Positions 1 to 9,126 are shown, numbered from the stretch's first letter. The stretch is 64,000 bases of DNA from Gallibacter intestinalis (GCF_014982745.1 NZ_JADCKA010000005.1:1-64000), one strand, 5' to 3'. The notes: generated by a model not told the origin, from the letters alone. Numbers and translations: made by a program.

Positions 1-144
1 TACGGCAAAAGAGCATCATGCTATGAGATATACACAGCAGATTGGAAAAGCGAAGATGAGTATGAAAGTTGGACTCACCTTTGCTTGTATGAATATGAAG
101 AAATTAGTAAGGATACTATCAAGAAAAAACAGTACCCTTACTGA
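1..144 (+). CDS. C-terminal end of an unidentified protein (5' truncated by window)
   Basis: An open frame runs from the first base to a TGA at 142-144 and encodes the last 47 residues of a protein whose start lies outside the window. The tail is rich in Tyr, Glu and Lys and ends KKKQYPY. Its acidic and aromatic composition looks like real coding sequence, unlike the overlapping frame at 23-217, which has no ribosome-binding site. I do not recognise the family. A transcription terminator sits about 110 bases downstream, which fits this being the last gene of a plus-strand unit. Confidence 0.45.
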   Translation, partial: YGKRASCYEIYTADWKSEDEYESWTHLCLYEYEEISKDTIKKKQYPY

Positions 145-240
145 TACTTCAATTTTCAAACGATTATTGCAGTATTTAAGAAATATTGTAACTAAACCGA
201 TACCAATTATGAACTAAAGCCACCTCTAAAGTTTTATGTG

Positions 241-278
241 GGAAAAAGAAAAAGCCCAATCTCGAAATTGAGACTGGG
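241..278 (-). terminator. Rho-independent terminator of the acn-icd-gntR operon
   Basis: Stem arms at 255-263 and 270-278 (CCCAaTCTC / GAGAcTGGG) enclose a 6-base loop. On the minus strand the hairpin is followed by CTTTTTCTTTTT (254-243), a good U-tract. It lies 65 bases past the stop codon of the GntR gene. A weaker U run on the plus side means it could act in both directions. Confidence 0.75.
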
Positions 279-296
279 TCTTTGTCTACGGTCTGA

Positions 297-330
297 ACGG
301 AACTCCGCTTTAATGGAGTTCCGTTTGTTT
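297..330 (+). terminator. Rho-independent terminator
   Basis: A perfect 10-bp stem, ACGGAACTCC (297-306) with GGAGTTCCGT (315-324), has an 8-base loop and is followed by TTGTTTGTTTT on the plus strand. It would stop transcription from the left edge before it enters the convergent gntR gene. Confidence 0.75.
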
Positions 331-342
331 GTTTTATTTAGT

Positions 343-975
343 TTATTTCATATGTTCGAGATAACGCTGTTTGGAATTATCCATATGAATCGTCATGGCA
401 GCTATGCCGGCATCCACATCCCGTTTTCGGAATGCTTCAAATATGGCGCTGTGCTCTTTGAATACCTGCTTGAGATAGTCATCGCTTTTATTGGCGAAGG
501 GACTTTCTGCATGCTTAAGCATTTCCTGATAGGAGGAAAGCAGGTTTTTAAGCATCCTATTATGTGAAGCCGTGTATATCATCTGATGAAAGTTCATGTT
601 GATGACAAGCATCTTAGCCATATCGTTTTTCATGGTGTAAAATTCCATAAATTCGTAGAGCTCTTCCAGCTCTTCAAATTCTTCGTCGGTTACCCTTTCA
701 ATGGCCCATGTAATGGCCTGTATCTCATATACCTTTCTTAAAGTGAACATATCAAGATAGTCCTGTTTACTTAAGCCAAGCACGAAAAATCCGCGGTTTG
801 GTATGCTTTCCACAAGACCTTCTATTTCAAGCTTTTGAAGAGCCTCACGGACAGGGGTGCGGCTTATGCCGTATTTGTCGCAAAGGACCTTTTCCGTAAG
901 CTTAGAGCCGCTTGTAATTGTGCCGTTAAGTATGTCGTCTCTTAAAGTGGTATATAAGTCAGCTGAAATTGCCAT
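343..975 (-). CDS. GntR/FadR-type transcriptional regulator (FCD domain)
   Basis: 210 aa. Residues about 5-70 form the winged HTH of the GntR family (the recognition region includes YGISRTPVREALQKLE), and residues about 75-205 form an all-helical FCD ligand-binding domain. FCD regulators usually sense small carboxylates through a metal-binding His/Asp set; several His and Asp residues are present in the second domain. It is the last gene of a minus-strand operon behind aconitase and isocitrate dehydrogenase (29-base gap to the latter). A TTGTATACAA palindrome over the -10 of the aconitase promoter is the obvious candidate operator, suggesting autoregulation with citrate or a related acid as effector. 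The effector is inference. Confidence 0.88.
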   Translation of the reverse strand: MAISADLYTTLRDDILNGTITSGSKLTEKVLCDKYGISRTPVREALQKLEIEGLVESIPNRGFFVLGLSKQDYLDMFTLRKVYEIQAITWAIERVTDEEFEELEELYEFMEFYTMKNDMAKMLVINMNFHQMIYTASHNRMLKNLLSSYQEMLKHAESPFANKSDDYLKQVFKEHSAIFEAFRKRDVDAGIAAMTIHMDNSKQRYLEHMK

Positions 976-1004
976 TTGCTTTTCCTTCTTTCTTACGGGT
1001 TTTG

Positions 1005-2135
1005 CTAAAGTTTCTGTAAGATAAAATCAGTAAACTCAGCGGCAGTATTGCCTGTGCCGTCTCCCGGCATGTCTAAAGCTGCTGAAGCTTCATCCACCAG
1101 AGCACACAGTTTTTCTGCTTTATTTGTGTATCCTATATGGCGCAGCATCATTTCGCAGGCCTTAAGGAGGCTGGCAGGATTTGCGTATTCTGCAATGCCG
1201 TCCTTTACCATACGAGGAGCACTGCCGTGGATAGCTTCAAACATTGCGTATCTGTTGCCGATGTTTGCACTTCCGGCTGTACCCACGCCTCCCTGAATCT
1301 GAGCGGCTTCATCGGTGATTATATCGCCGTAGAGATTAGGAAGGATAAAAACATTGAAGTTGGAATTAATCTGATCGTTAATCAGATTTGCAGCACAGAT
1401 GTCCACGTACCAGTCGTCAGTTTTGATTTCAGGATATTCCTTTGCCATTTCGTAGCATAGGCTTAGGAATTTTCCGTCGGTCTTTTTCATTATGTTCGCC
1501 TTTGTTATTATGGAAACATTAAGGTTGCCGTTGTTTTTTGCGTATTCGAAAGCCGCACGGGCAAGACGTTTTGTACCGGCATCTGTTGTTACCTTAAAGT
1601 CCATGGATATTTCATCGGAAATATCTATGCCTCGGCTGCCTAAGGCATATTCACCTTCTGTATTTTCTCTGTAAAATATCCAGTCGATATTCTTTTCTGG
1701 AACAGTTACAGGGCGAACATTTGCAAAGAGATCCAGTTCGCGTCTTAAGGTTACATTGGCACTTTCAATATTTGGAAGGCCGTCTCCCTTGCCTGGTGTT
1801 GTTGTAGGTCCTTTAAGCAATACATGACACTGCTTTATCTGTTCTAAAACATCATCAGGTACTGCCTGCATTTTTTCAACGCGGTTTTCTATGGTAAGAC
1901 CTTCGATATCCCTGATTTCGATTTTGCCCGATGCTATTTCATCTGCCAGCAGCTTTTCCAGTACGGCTCTGGCGCTTTTCATAATAACCGGACCTATACC
2001 GTCACCGGCAGCGGCGCCTATGATTATTTTATCAAGAGCGGCAAAGTCGGTAGGAGTGTTGTTGGCCTTCATTCTCTCCACTCTGGCTAGCTGCTCTTCT
2101 ATTATCTGTTTTATCTTTAAGATATTATCTTCCAT
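1005..2135 (-). CDS. icd: isocitrate/isopropylmalate family dehydrogenase, probably NAD-dependent isocitrate dehydrogenase
   Basis: 376 aa. It has the beta-decarboxylating dehydrogenase signature: GDGIGP near residue 45, the substrate segment around ESANVTLRRELDLFANVRPV, the YRENTEGEYALG motif and a C-terminal metal-binding GDIITDEA region. The enzyme oxidatively decarboxylates isocitrate to 2-oxoglutarate. An N-terminal extension of about 35 residues precedes the first strand. Adjacent aconitase (1-base gap) makes isocitrate dehydrogenase more likely than isopropylmalate dehydrogenase. The pair converts citrate to 2-oxoglutarate for glutamate synthesis, as in anaerobes with an incomplete TCA cycle. 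Cofactor preference cannot be fixed by eye. Confidence 0.85.
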   Translation of the reverse strand: MEDNILKIKQIIEEQLARVERMKANNTPTDFAALDKIIIGAAAGDGIGPVIMKSARAVLEKLLADEIASGKIEIRDIEGLTIENRVEKMQAVPDDVLEQIKQCHVLLKGPTTTPGKGDGLPNIESANVTLRRELDLFANVRPVTVPEKNIDWIFYRENTEGEYALGSRGIDISDEISMDFKVTTDAGTKRLARAAFEYAKNNGNLNVSIITKANIMKKTDGKFLSLCYEMAKEYPEIKTDDWYVDICAANLINDQINSNFNVFILPNLYGDIITDEAAQIQGGVGTAGSANIGNRYAMFEAIHGSAPRMVKDGIAEYANPASLLKACEMMLRHIGYTNKAEKLCALVDEASAALDMPGDGTGNTAAEFTDFILQKL

Positions 2136-2136
2136 A

Positions 2137-4059
2137 TTATTCTCCCTTGATGAGGTTGATTTTACCTCCTGCCAGTATCATTTTCTTTTCAAGATCTGAG
2201 AAGTTGCCACGAGCTTTGTATTCCTTGCCGTTGGTCAGATTCTTAACTGTGATTGCTTCGCCGTCGAGCTGAGCAATAGCATTTTCGATTACCAATTTAT
2301 GGCCTATGGCAAAGTCGTCGTAGTCTGCCGGATTTTCAAATACCAGTGGTAGTATTCCGCTGTTTATCAGATTTGATCTGTGTATTCTTGCAAAGGACTT
2401 GGCCAGTACAAATTTTACTCCCAGATATAAAGGTGCCAGTGCGGCATGCTCTCTGGAGGAACCCTGTCCGTAGTTTTCGCCTCCGACTATAGCACAAGCT
2501 CCTGCATTTTTACATCTTTCTGCAAATCCTGCGTCTATCTTTTCAAAACAGAAGTTTGAAAGGTAAGGCACGTTGGATCTGTAAGGCAGAAGTCTTGAAT
2601 CCGACGGCATAATATCGTCTGTCGTGATGTTATCGCCGGCATGGAGACAAACCTCTGCTTCAACTGTATCTGTAAGATGTTCATTTCTTGGGAAAGGTTT
2701 AATGTTAGGTCCCATTTCTACAGGAGTGTTGTCTACGCTGCAGCCTTCCGGATAGATAATAAAGTTGTCGTTTTTAGGGAAGTCTGCATCCTCTATGGTT
2801 GGCATAGCCTCGCCACAGGTGCTACCGTCGGTAAGAACTCCTCTTATTGCTGAGATTGCAGCAGTTTCAGGGCTTACCAGATATACCTGGGCATCTAAAG
2901 TGCCTGATCTTCCTTTAAAGTTTCTATTGAAGGTTCTTAAGGAAACAGCTCCGGATTTAGGTGACTGTCCCATACCGATGCAAGGTCCGCAAGCGTTTTC
3001 GATGATTCTTGCGCCGGCTCCTATCATATCTGCGAGAGCTCCGTTTTCAGCCAGCTTTTTGAGTATGCGGCTTGAGCCCGGTGATATTACAAGGGAAACA
3101 TCAGGATGAACCTTTTTGCCCTTGAGGATAGCAGCTACTTTCATAAGGTCTGCATATGAAGAGTTTGTGCAGCTTCCAATGGCAACCTGATCGATTTTGA
3201 TTTCGCCGATGTTTGCCACAGTATCAACATTGTCAGGGCTGTGAGGCTTTGCTGCCATCGGTACAAGCTGATCAAGATCGATAACCAGAGTTTCGTCGTA
3301 TACTGCATCAGGATCCGCTGCTAGAGCTACAAAGTCTTCACCTCTTCCCTGGGATTCCAGGTATTTTTTAGTGTTTTCATCACTTGGGAAAATGGATGTT
3401 GTCGCTCCAAGCTCTGCTCCCATGTTTGTGATTGTCGCTCTGTCTGTTACTGAAAGGCTTTTTACTCCTTCGCCTGTGTATTCTACGATTTTACCTACGC
3501 CGCCTTTTACGGTGAGTTCCTGAAGAACCTTGAGTATTACATCCTTGGCAGATGACCAAGGCTTGAGTTTTCCGTTAAGCTGAACGTTGATTACCTTAGG
3601 CACTGTCAAAGAATATGTGCCCTTTGCCATGGCAACAGCCACATCAAGTCCGCCGGCACCTATGGCAATCATGCCAAGTCCGCCGCCTGTTGGTGTATGG
3701 CTGTCGGATCCTAGCAAAGTTTTGCCTGGGATACCGTAGTTTTCCAGATGAAGCTGGTGGCATATGCCGTTACCAGGCTTTGAGAAAAGCACTCCGTGTC
3801 TTTTGGCTACGCTTTTTATAAATGCGTGGTCATCGGCATTTTCAAAGCCCGTCTGAAGTGTGTTGTGATCGATGTAGGCAACTGAAAGCTCAGTTTTAAC
3901 CTTGTCCACATCCATTGCTTCAAGCTGTAGATAAACCATTGTGCCTGTAGAGTCCTGAGTCAGGGTCTGATCCATTTTAATGGTGATTTCAGTACCTGGA
4001 ACAAGCTCTCCTGCAAGCAGATGATTTTCCAGTATCTTGTATGCTAAAGTTTTACCCAT
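2137..4059 (-). CDS. acn: aconitate hydratase
   Basis: About 640 aa, the length of the short clostridial/mitochondrial-like aconitases. It carries the 4Fe-4S ligands in the IGSCTNSSYADL segment and in NACGPCIGMG, and a C-terminal swivel domain with the GGENYGQGSSREHAAL motif. It isomerises citrate to isocitrate. An in-frame Met lies 13 codons upstream at 4098, but the start at 4059 has a GGAGG six to seven bases before it and begins MGKTLAYKIL, as the family does. The 4098 start would also sit inside the operator and promoter. First gene of the acn-icd-gntR operon. Confidence 0.93.
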   Translation of the reverse strand: MGKTLAYKILENHLLAGELVPGTEITIKMDQTLTQDSTGTMVYLQLEAMDVDKVKTELSVAYIDHNTLQTGFENADDHAFIKSVAKRHGVLFSKPGNGICHQLHLENYGIPGKTLLGSDSHTPTGGGLGMIAIGAGGLDVAVAMAKGTYSLTVPKVINVQLNGKLKPWSSAKDVILKVLQELTVKGGVGKIVEYTGEGVKSLSVTDRATITNMGAELGATTSIFPSDENTKKYLESQGRGEDFVALAADPDAVYDETLVIDLDQLVPMAAKPHSPDNVDTVANIGEIKIDQVAIGSCTNSSYADLMKVAAILKGKKVHPDVSLVISPGSSRILKKLAENGALADMIGAGARIIENACGPCIGMGQSPKSGAVSLRTFNRNFKGRSGTLDAQVYLVSPETAAISAIRGVLTDGSTCGEAMPTIEDADFPKNDNFIIYPEGCSVDNTPVEMGPNIKPFPRNEHLTDTVEAEVCLHAGDNITTDDIMPSDSRLLPYRSNVPYLSNFCFEKIDAGFAERCKNAGACAIVGGENYGQGSSREHAALAPLYLGVKFVLAKSFARIHRSNLINSGILPLVFENPADYDDFAIGHKLVIENAIAQLDGEAITVKNLTNGKEYKARGNFSDLEKKMILAGGKINLIKGE

Positions 4060-4078
4060 AATTACCTCCGTTCTGTGC

Positions 4079-4126
4079 GATTGTATTCTTGTATACAATC
4101 ATATAACCCCAGTAGGTTTATGTCAA
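4079..4126 (-). promoter_or_regulatory. acn promoter with overlapping GntR-type operator
   Basis: On the minus strand TTGACA (4126-4121), a 17-base spacer and TATGAT (4103-4098) form a near-consensus sigma-A promoter. TTGTATACAA (4098-4089) is a perfect palindrome starting at the end of the -10. A larger inverted repeat, GATTGTAT (4079-4086) with ATACAATC (4093-4100), surrounds it. Such palindromes are typical GntR/FCD operators, and the position predicts repression by blocking RNA polymerase. Confidence 0.8.
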
Positions 4127-4242
4127 TGTTTTAGAGGTATAAAAAGGAAAATAAATATATTGTAATTTAGGATTTCTTTTGTGGAATATCCAAGGCATTT
4201 ATGATACAATAGCGTCCGTGAATGTAAAAAAAGAAAGAAGGG

Positions 4243-5145
4243 ATGGATGTGCTGGGATATGTAGTTGCATATAGACCTGAGATGAAGGTCAGAGAAGCAG
4301 AATTGTATAAAGCATACTACTGCGGTGTCTGCAAATCCATCGGCAGAAGATATGGACAGATACCGAGAATGGTACTGAGCTATGATGCGGCTTTTTTGGC
4401 AGTTGTACTAGATTGTCTTGATGACGAAGGAGAAAACCTCTCTAGAGAAGGTTGCATAATAAATCCTGTTAAGAAAAAGGCCATAGCTTATTCGGATGCT
4501 ATTGATTTTGCAGCTGATGTCATGCTAATACTTGCATGGTATAAATTAGCCGATGATATCAGAGATGAAGGAAATAAAAAGGCTCAGGCAATCAGCAGTA
4601 TGATGAAAGGCAGATTTGAAAAACTGAAGTCTGCAAGGCCGGAGTTGTGTACCAGAATAGAAGAAAACCTGTCTGGTCTTACTAGCCTTGAAGAGAAAAA
4701 GTGTGCCAGTATAGATGCAGCGGCGGAAGCCTTTGCTAAAATAATGGAAACCATTTTTTCGGAAGGGCTAAAAACTGTCAGCGTTAGATGTGATATAAAG
4801 GAAAGCGAAATAATACTGTCAAGGGTAGGATACCATTTAGGCAAATGGATTTATCTTATGGATGCCTATGACGATATAGAGGAAAACATAGAAAGCGGTG
4901 CATATAATCCGCTGCTATACAGATTTGAGTATAAGGATGAGGGGGCAACGGCTTTCAGAGAAAGAATAAAAGAAGATGTGGAGAGAAATCTCGTAATCTA
5001 TCTTTCGGAAATTGCAAAGGCCTTTGACCTTTTAGATATAAAGAAAAACAGAGGAATAATAGAGAATATAGTATATGTAGGACTTCTTAAAAAGACAGAA
5101 GAAGTGCTCGGCAAAGAAGAAAAAGGAGAAGACGATAATGATTAA
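4243..5145 (+). CDS. DUF5685 family protein
   Basis: About 300 aa, mostly helical. It begins with the family-typical [28 protein letters not shown] segment, which includes a CGVC pair around residues 28-31 that could bind a metal. A conserved Asp-rich stretch ([11 protein letters not shown]) lies near residue 205. The function is unknown. Known relatives often begin M-F/L-GYV, so a GTG at 4249 is an alternative start to the ATG at 4243; the GAAGG upstream serves either. It overlaps the following J-domain gene by 8 bases, so the two are translationally coupled and probably act together. Confidence 0.75.
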   Translation: MDVLGYVVAYRPEMKVREAELYKAYYCGVCKSIGRRYGQIPRMVLSYDAAFLAVVLDCLDDEGENLSREGCIINPVKKKAIAYSDAIDFAADVMLILAWYKLADDIRDEGNKKAQAISSMMKGRFEKLKSARPELCTRIEENLSGLTSLEEKKCASIDAAAEAFAKIMETIFSEGLKTVSVRCDIKESEIILSRVGYHLGKWIYLMDAYDDIEENIESGAYNPLLYRFEYKDEGATAFRERIKEDVERNLVIYLSEIAKAFDLLDIKKNRGIIENIVYVGLLKKTEEVLGKEEKGEDDND

Positions 5146-5710
5146 TCCGTATGAAGTCCTTGGAGTGAAGGAAAACGCTTCGGAAGAGGAAATTAAAGCT
5201 GCATACAGGGAGCTTGTAAAAAAATATCATCCTGACAAATATCAGAATAATCCATTGGCGGATTTGGCGGAAGAAAAACTTAGAGAAGTCAATGAGGCTT
5301 ATGAAATGCTGATGAAAAATAAGGGGGCAGGTGCTTCCGGCGGTTCTTATGGCGGAGGTTCAAGAGATCCACAGTTTGAATCCATAAGAAGGGAAATAGA
5401 TGCGGGCAATTTAGGTGCAGCTGAAGCTATGCTCAGTAGAATCCAAATTAAGAATGCCGAGTGGATATTCCTTTCCGGTATGATTTCATATAAAAAAGGT
5501 TGGTATGATGATGCCATGAGTAAAATTCAGCAGGCCGTAAGCATGGATCCTCAAAATCAGGAATACAGAAGAGCGTTAAGTGCTCTTATGAGCTCCGGCG
5601 GAGTATACAGAAACGCAGCAGCAGGTAGAGGATATAGATCCACAGAGGATGCTTTCTGTCAGGCACTACAGTGCTATTGCTGTCTGGATATGTGCTGTGA
5701 CTGCATTTAA
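5138..5710 (+). CDS. J-domain (DnaJ-like) protein with TPR-like region
   Basis: 190 aa. Residues 1-65 are a J domain with the HPD motif (KKYHPDKYQ), which stimulates Hsp70 ATPase. A Gly/Ser-rich linker (about 67-78) follows, then a TPR-like helical pair (about 85-150, [14 protein letters not shown]). The last residues are cysteine-rich ([12 protein letters not shown]), an unusual end that may bind metal. It is too short for a full DnaJ, lacking the zinc-finger and client-binding domains, so it is a specialised co-chaperone. Coupled to the DUF5685 gene, which may be its client or partner. Confidence 0.85.
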   Translation: MINPYEVLGVKENASEEEIKAAYRELVKKYHPDKYQNNPLADLAEEKLREVNEAYEMLMKNKGAGASGGSYGGGSRDPQFESIRREIDAGNLGAAEAMLSRIQIKNAEWIFLSGMISYKKGWYDDAMSKIQQAVSMDPQNQEYRRALSALMSSGGVYRNAAAGRGYRSTEDAFCQALQCYCCLDMCCDCI

Positions 5711-5749
5711 GTTTTAAATGTTTGTAATTGCTCTTGGGAGGAATAAAGC

Positions 5750-6328
5750 ATGAACGGTGCTTATAAAAGAACGGACACCACGAAGCTGGCAGTATCTGCA
5801 TTGTGCCTGGCGTTGACAGTAGCTTCCCTTGTGGGAGCTTCACTGATACCGGGTACAGAGATGACTTTTTATGCCATCGCAGGACTGTTTTCCGGTGTCG
5901 TTATAATGGAAAACGGATTAAAGGGAGGAGCGCTAGTCTATGTGGGGGCGCTCATTCTGTCGTTTATACTGGTGCCTAATAAATTTGCAATACTTCCTTA
6001 CGGATTGTTTTTTGGGCTGTACGGATTTGTAAAGTATTATACAGAAAAAATCAGTGCGGCATGGGCACAGATTGTAGTTAAAGTTGTATTCTTCGGTGTC
6101 ATATCGGCTGCTTCCTTGAAGTTTTTTAAGGGGCTTTTTCTGGGGAACATCGAGCTTCCTGATATGCCTATGGCGATAATCATCATCGGTGGAGTGATAA
6201 TGTTCCTCTTGTATGATTATATTTTCACTTTAGCGGTAAATATATACAGAAAAAGGATAAAGAGAGAAAAAATTGACTTTAGGCTATCGGAGGACCAAAA
6301 TGGCGATGAAGAAAGAAAAGGTCAATGA
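5750..6328 (+). CDS. integral membrane protein of unknown function
   Basis: 192 aa with about five hydrophobic segments (roughly residues 13-33, 38-52, 57-75, 100-120 and 130-157) and a basic, charged C-terminal tail. The overall layout resembles small ECF-S-like or DUF-type membrane proteins, but no diagnostic motif is visible. A GGAGG precedes the ATG. Its end overlaps the start of endonuclease III by 29 bases. Confidence 0.6.
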   Translation: MNGAYKRTDTTKLAVSALCLALTVASLVGASLIPGTEMTFYAIAGLFSGVVIMENGLKGGALVYVGALILSFILVPNKFAILPYGLFFGLYGFVKYYTEKISAAWAQIVVKVVFFGVISAASLKFFKGLFLGNIELPDMPMAIIIIGGVIMFLLYDYIFTLAVNIYRKRIKREKIDFRLSEDQNGDEERKGQ

Positions 6329-6929
6329 AATTTTAGATCTTTTAGAAAAAGAATATCCGGATGCGGAATGCGCCCTTGATTACGACAGTGTGTTTCATCT
6401 GCTACTTGCAGTGGTGCTGTCGGCACAGACGACAGATGTCAGTGTAAACAAGGTTACGCCGGAACTTTTTAAAAAATATGAAACTCCAAAACAGTTGGCT
6501 CAGGCCGATGAAAAGGAAGTTGCGGAGATAATAAGAACAATCGGAATGTACAGGACCAAGTCGAAAAATATCATCAACCTGGCTAAAATGCTTGTGGAAA
6601 AATACGATGGTATAGTGCCGGAGTCAGATGAGGAGCTTGTTAAGCTTCCTGGAGTAGGGCGCAAGACGGCAAATGTGGTAATGGCAGTGGGCTTTGGGCA
6701 TCAGAGAATCGCTGTTGATACTCATGTGTTTAGAGTTTCAAACAGGATAGGCCTTGTAAATGAACCAGATGTTTTAAAGACAGAACTGGCCTTGATGAAG
6801 ACGATTCCTGAAAACAGATGGACCAAAACTCATCACAGCCTTATTTTTCACGGAAGAAGATGCTGTACTGCAAGAAATCCGAAATGTGATGAGTGCGTTA
6901 TAAAAAACCTTTGCAAAAAGAAATGCTAA
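6300..6929 (+). CDS. nth: endonuclease III (DNA glycosylase/AP lyase)
   Basis: About 209 aa. It removes oxidised pyrimidines and nicks abasic sites. The helix-hairpin-helix LPGVGRKTANVV contains the catalytic Lys, the VDTHVFRVSNRIGL segment holds the catalytic Asp, and the C-terminal C-x6-C-x2-C-x5-C set (in CTARNPKCDEC / IKNLC) binds a 4Fe-4S cluster. An in-frame start upstream (6273) is possible, but GGAGG at about 6289 points to ATG 6300 or ATG 6306. It overlaps the preceding membrane protein gene. Confidence 0.95.
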   Translation: MAMKKEKVNEILDLLEKEYPDAECALDYDSVFHLLLAVVLSAQTTDVSVNKVTPELFKKYETPKQLAQADEKEVAEIIRTIGMYRTKSKNIINLAKMLVEKYDGIVPESDEELVKLPGVGRKTANVVMAVGFGHQRIAVDTHVFRVSNRIGLVNEPDVLKTELALMKTIPENRWTKTHHSLIFHGRRCCTARNPKCDECVIKNLCKKKC

Positions 6930-6959
6930 TCGTAAATAGACTAAAGGAGAGGTGTAATT

Positions 6960-7487
6960 ATGAATCAGAATATAAGAAGTACAAGTAAAACAGTTGTATA
7001 TACGGGACTGTTTTTAGCTCTTGGAATATTATTGCCGCAGATGTTTCATTTTCTGCCGGTGCCGGATGTAGGTAAAGTGCTTTTGCCGATGCATATACCT
7101 GCAATACTGGCCGGATATCTGTTAGGTAGCAGATCTGGAATGATAGTAGGTTTTTTGAGCCCTGTTATTTCATGTATGCTTTTCCAGATGCCGCCTGTGC
7201 TTACAATGCCGATAATGGCAGTGGAAATTATGTGTTACGGTGCAGCTGCTGGAATTGTGGGAAAGAAAATAAAAAGCGTATATCTGGGTTTAATTGTGAC
7301 AATGATATGCGGTAGAATAGCCAGCGGTTTGATGTATGTAATAATGATAAACCTGCTTGGCATAGCGGGACTGAACATGCAGATGTTCTTCCTTTCCATC
7401 AGTGCGGGAGTGCCGGGTATGATACTTCAGCTGGCGCTGATACCGCCGATGGTTAAACTTCTCAGAAAGGTAAACGGTGAATACTGA
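6960..7487 (+). CDS. ECF transporter S component
   Basis: 175 aa, almost entirely hydrophobic, with five or six membrane segments. The segment LLPMHIPAILAGYLLGSRSGMIVGFLSPVIS followed by MPPVLTMPIMAVEIMCYG is typical of the substrate-specific subunit of energy-coupling-factor vitamin transporters. It would share the EcfA/EcfT energising module, which is not in this window. The vitamin cannot be told from sequence and no riboswitch lies upstream. A good AGGAGAGG precedes the ATG. Confidence 0.8.
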   Translation: MNQNIRSTSKTVVYTGLFLALGILLPQMFHFLPVPDVGKVLLPMHIPAILAGYLLGSRSGMIVGFLSPVISCMLFQMPPVLTMPIMAVEIMCYGAAAGIVGKKIKSVYLGLIVTMICGRIASGLMYVIMINLLGIAGLNMQMFFLSISAGVPGMILQLALIPPMVKLLRKVNGEY

Positions 7488-7953
7488 TATGACAGATATC
7501 AACTGTAATAACAGACATGAAACGGAAATAAATGCAGCCATTGCCAAAGAGCTTAAAAATAATTTCTTTGGTGATGATACAACCTGCGTTATATATAAAG
7601 ACGGCATAATATTTGAACATACGGGAGGCAGCATAGCGCCAGTGGCAGATGCGTGGTTTTGCGGAGATCTAGAAGATGCCGTTGTGGTGGACAAGGTAAT
7701 AGGTAAAGCCAGTGCAATGTTTATGGCTGATGGAAACGCTGCATATGTTCACGGCAAGCTAATAAGTGAGCCGGCGCAAAAGATTATGGAAATCAACGAC
7801 ATGTCATATTCATATGATGAAAAGACACCAAAGATTATAAACCGCACAGGTGACGGCCTTTGCCCTATGGAAAGCGCTGTGATGGATACGGATAATCTGC
7901 AGGATGGCATAGCTAGGGTTTTCGACAAAATGAATGAATTGGGTATGCTTTAA
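7477..7953 (+). CDS. DUF1893 domain-containing protein
   Basis: 158 aa. The central segment (DDTTCVIYKDGIIFEHTG, then DLEDAVVVDKVIGKASAMFM and the CPMESAVMDTDN end) matches the DUF1893 family, a small fold related to cytidine-deaminase-like proteins; biochemical function is unknown. The apparent start is GTG at 7477 with GAAAGG six bases upstream; ATG 7489 is the alternative. It overlaps the end of the ECF S gene, so the two are coupled. A strong terminator follows. Confidence 0.8.
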   Translation: MNTDMTDINCNNRHETEINAAIAKELKNNFFGDDTTCVIYKDGIIFEHTGGSIAPVADAWFCGDLEDAVVVDKVIGKASAMFMADGNAAYVHGKLISEPAQKIMEINDMSYSYDEKTPKIINRTGDGLCPMESAVMDTDNLQDGIARVFDKMNELGML

Positions 7954-7980
7954 AGTGAAAATAAATATAAATAATATTTG

Positions 7981-8015
7981 AAATCGAGGCTATCTTAACC
8001 TCGATTTTGTTTTTC
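7981..8015 (+). terminator. Rho-independent terminator
   Basis: A perfect 9-bp stem, AAATCGAGG (7981-7989) with CCTCGATTT (7999-8007), is followed by TGTTTTTC. It ends the nth / ECF / DUF1893 unit. Confidence 0.85.
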
Positions 8016-8144
8016 GCTCAAAAAAAGTTTTGGAAAGAATATGCTGCATAGTATAAATATACACGAAAAATACACAAACACGAAAGAAAATATACAAAAA
8101 ATATTCGGATATGCAAAAAATATGAATAAATTTTCAAAAAATGC

Positions 8145-8173
8145 TTGCAAAATTATTTGTATGGGTGTATAAC
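8145..8173 (+). promoter_or_regulatory. Promoter of the amino-acid ABC operon; long leader
   Basis: The 346-base gap 7954-8299 holds the terminator above and this promoter: TTGCAA (8145-8150), 17-base spacer, TATAAC (8168-8173). The resulting leader of about 120 bases has a weak stem (GTACCCGG near 8181 with CCGGTTAC near 8204, one mismatch) but no riboswitch or T-box signature that I recognise. Confidence 0.6.
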
Positions 8174-8299
8174 TATTACTGTACCCGGCAGGAGATAAAA
8201 AGACCGGTTACAAAATTAAAAAAGTTTAAGGTTAAGAAAACTTATTGCGTATCGAAAAATAGTTAAAAAGAACAAAGAGTTCGGAAAAGGAGAGAGGAA

Positions 8300-9088
8300 A
8301 TGAAAAACTGGATTAAGAAAATTTCAATCGTATGCATGGCATTGATCATGGTAGTAGGAGTAACAGCTTGCGGAAGCAGCGATAGCGGCAGCGGCGACAG
8401 CGGTGAGGTTTATACAGTAGCAACTGAACCTACATTCCCACCGTTTGACACAACTGACGAAGACGGTAACATCGTAGGATTCGATATGGATCTTATGAAT
8501 GCTATAGCTGAAGATCAGGGATTCAGCGTTGAATTTGTAAGCTACAACTTTGATGGCCTTATCCCGGCACTTCAGTCCGGAAACGCTGATATCGTAGCTG
8601 CAGGTATGTGGGCAAGCGATGAACGTAAAGCAGAAGTTGACTTCTCAGAAACTTACTTTGACTCCGGCGTTGTACTGGCAGTAGCTGATGACAACAACAC
8701 AATTAATTCTGTTGACGATCTGACAAGCGATATGAAGGTTGCTTACCAGGTTGGAACAAGCAGCATGGATGTAGCTCAGCAGCTTGAAGAAGAAGGTAAG
8801 ATTGCAGAAGCAGTTGGATTTGATAAGGTTAACGATGCAGTACAGGCAGTAAACACTGGTGCAGTTGATGCTCTGCTTAACGACAAGCCTGTAACTCTGG
8901 AATACATGAACCAGCAGCCTGACATCATTAAAATCGTAGGTGAAAACGTAACAACTGAATCTTACGGTATTGCAGTTCAGAAGGGCAACACAGAACTTCT
9001 TGACAAGATTAACGCAGGACTTAAGAATGTTCAGGAAGACGGAACATTTGATGAACTCCTTGAAAAATGGGGACTGGCAGAAAAATAA
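8300..9088 (+). CDS. polar amino-acid ABC transporter substrate-binding lipoprotein
   Basis: 262 aa. A lipoprotein signal (MKNWIKK, hydrophobic core, lipobox VTAC with the acylated Cys near residue 24) is followed by a Ser/Gly linker and a family 3 solute-binding domain. Typical motifs are TEPTFPPFDTTDEDGNIVGFD, the GLIPALQSGNADIV segment and the VGTSSMD hinge. It captures an amino acid outside the membrane for the permease and ATPase that follow. AAGGAGAGAGG precedes the ATG. The substrate (Gln, Glu, His, Arg or cystine) is not determined. Confidence 0.93.
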   Translation: MKNWIKKISIVCMALIMVVGVTACGSSDSGSGDSGEVYTVATEPTFPPFDTTDEDGNIVGFDMDLMNAIAEDQGFSVEFVSYNFDGLIPALQSGNADIVAAGMWASDERKAEVDFSETYFDSGVVLAVADDNNTINSVDDLTSDMKVAYQVGTSSMDVAQQLEEEGKIAEAVGFDKVNDAVQAVNTGAVDALLNDKPVTLEYMNQQPDIIKIVGENVTTESYGIAVQKGNTELLDKINAGLKNVQEDGTFDELLEKWGLAEK

Positions 9089-9126
9089 AAGGTTACAGTT
9101 GAATTAGTAAAGGAGAAAATCGTTAG

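Noticed and set aside
23-217. 64-codon frame at the left edge
   Set aside because: No ribosome-binding site; the frame from base 1 to 144 has more protein-like composition and overlaps it.
8174-8299. Riboswitch in the leader of the amino-acid ABC operon
   Set aside because: Only one weak imperfect stem is present and no conserved riboswitch core could be matched.
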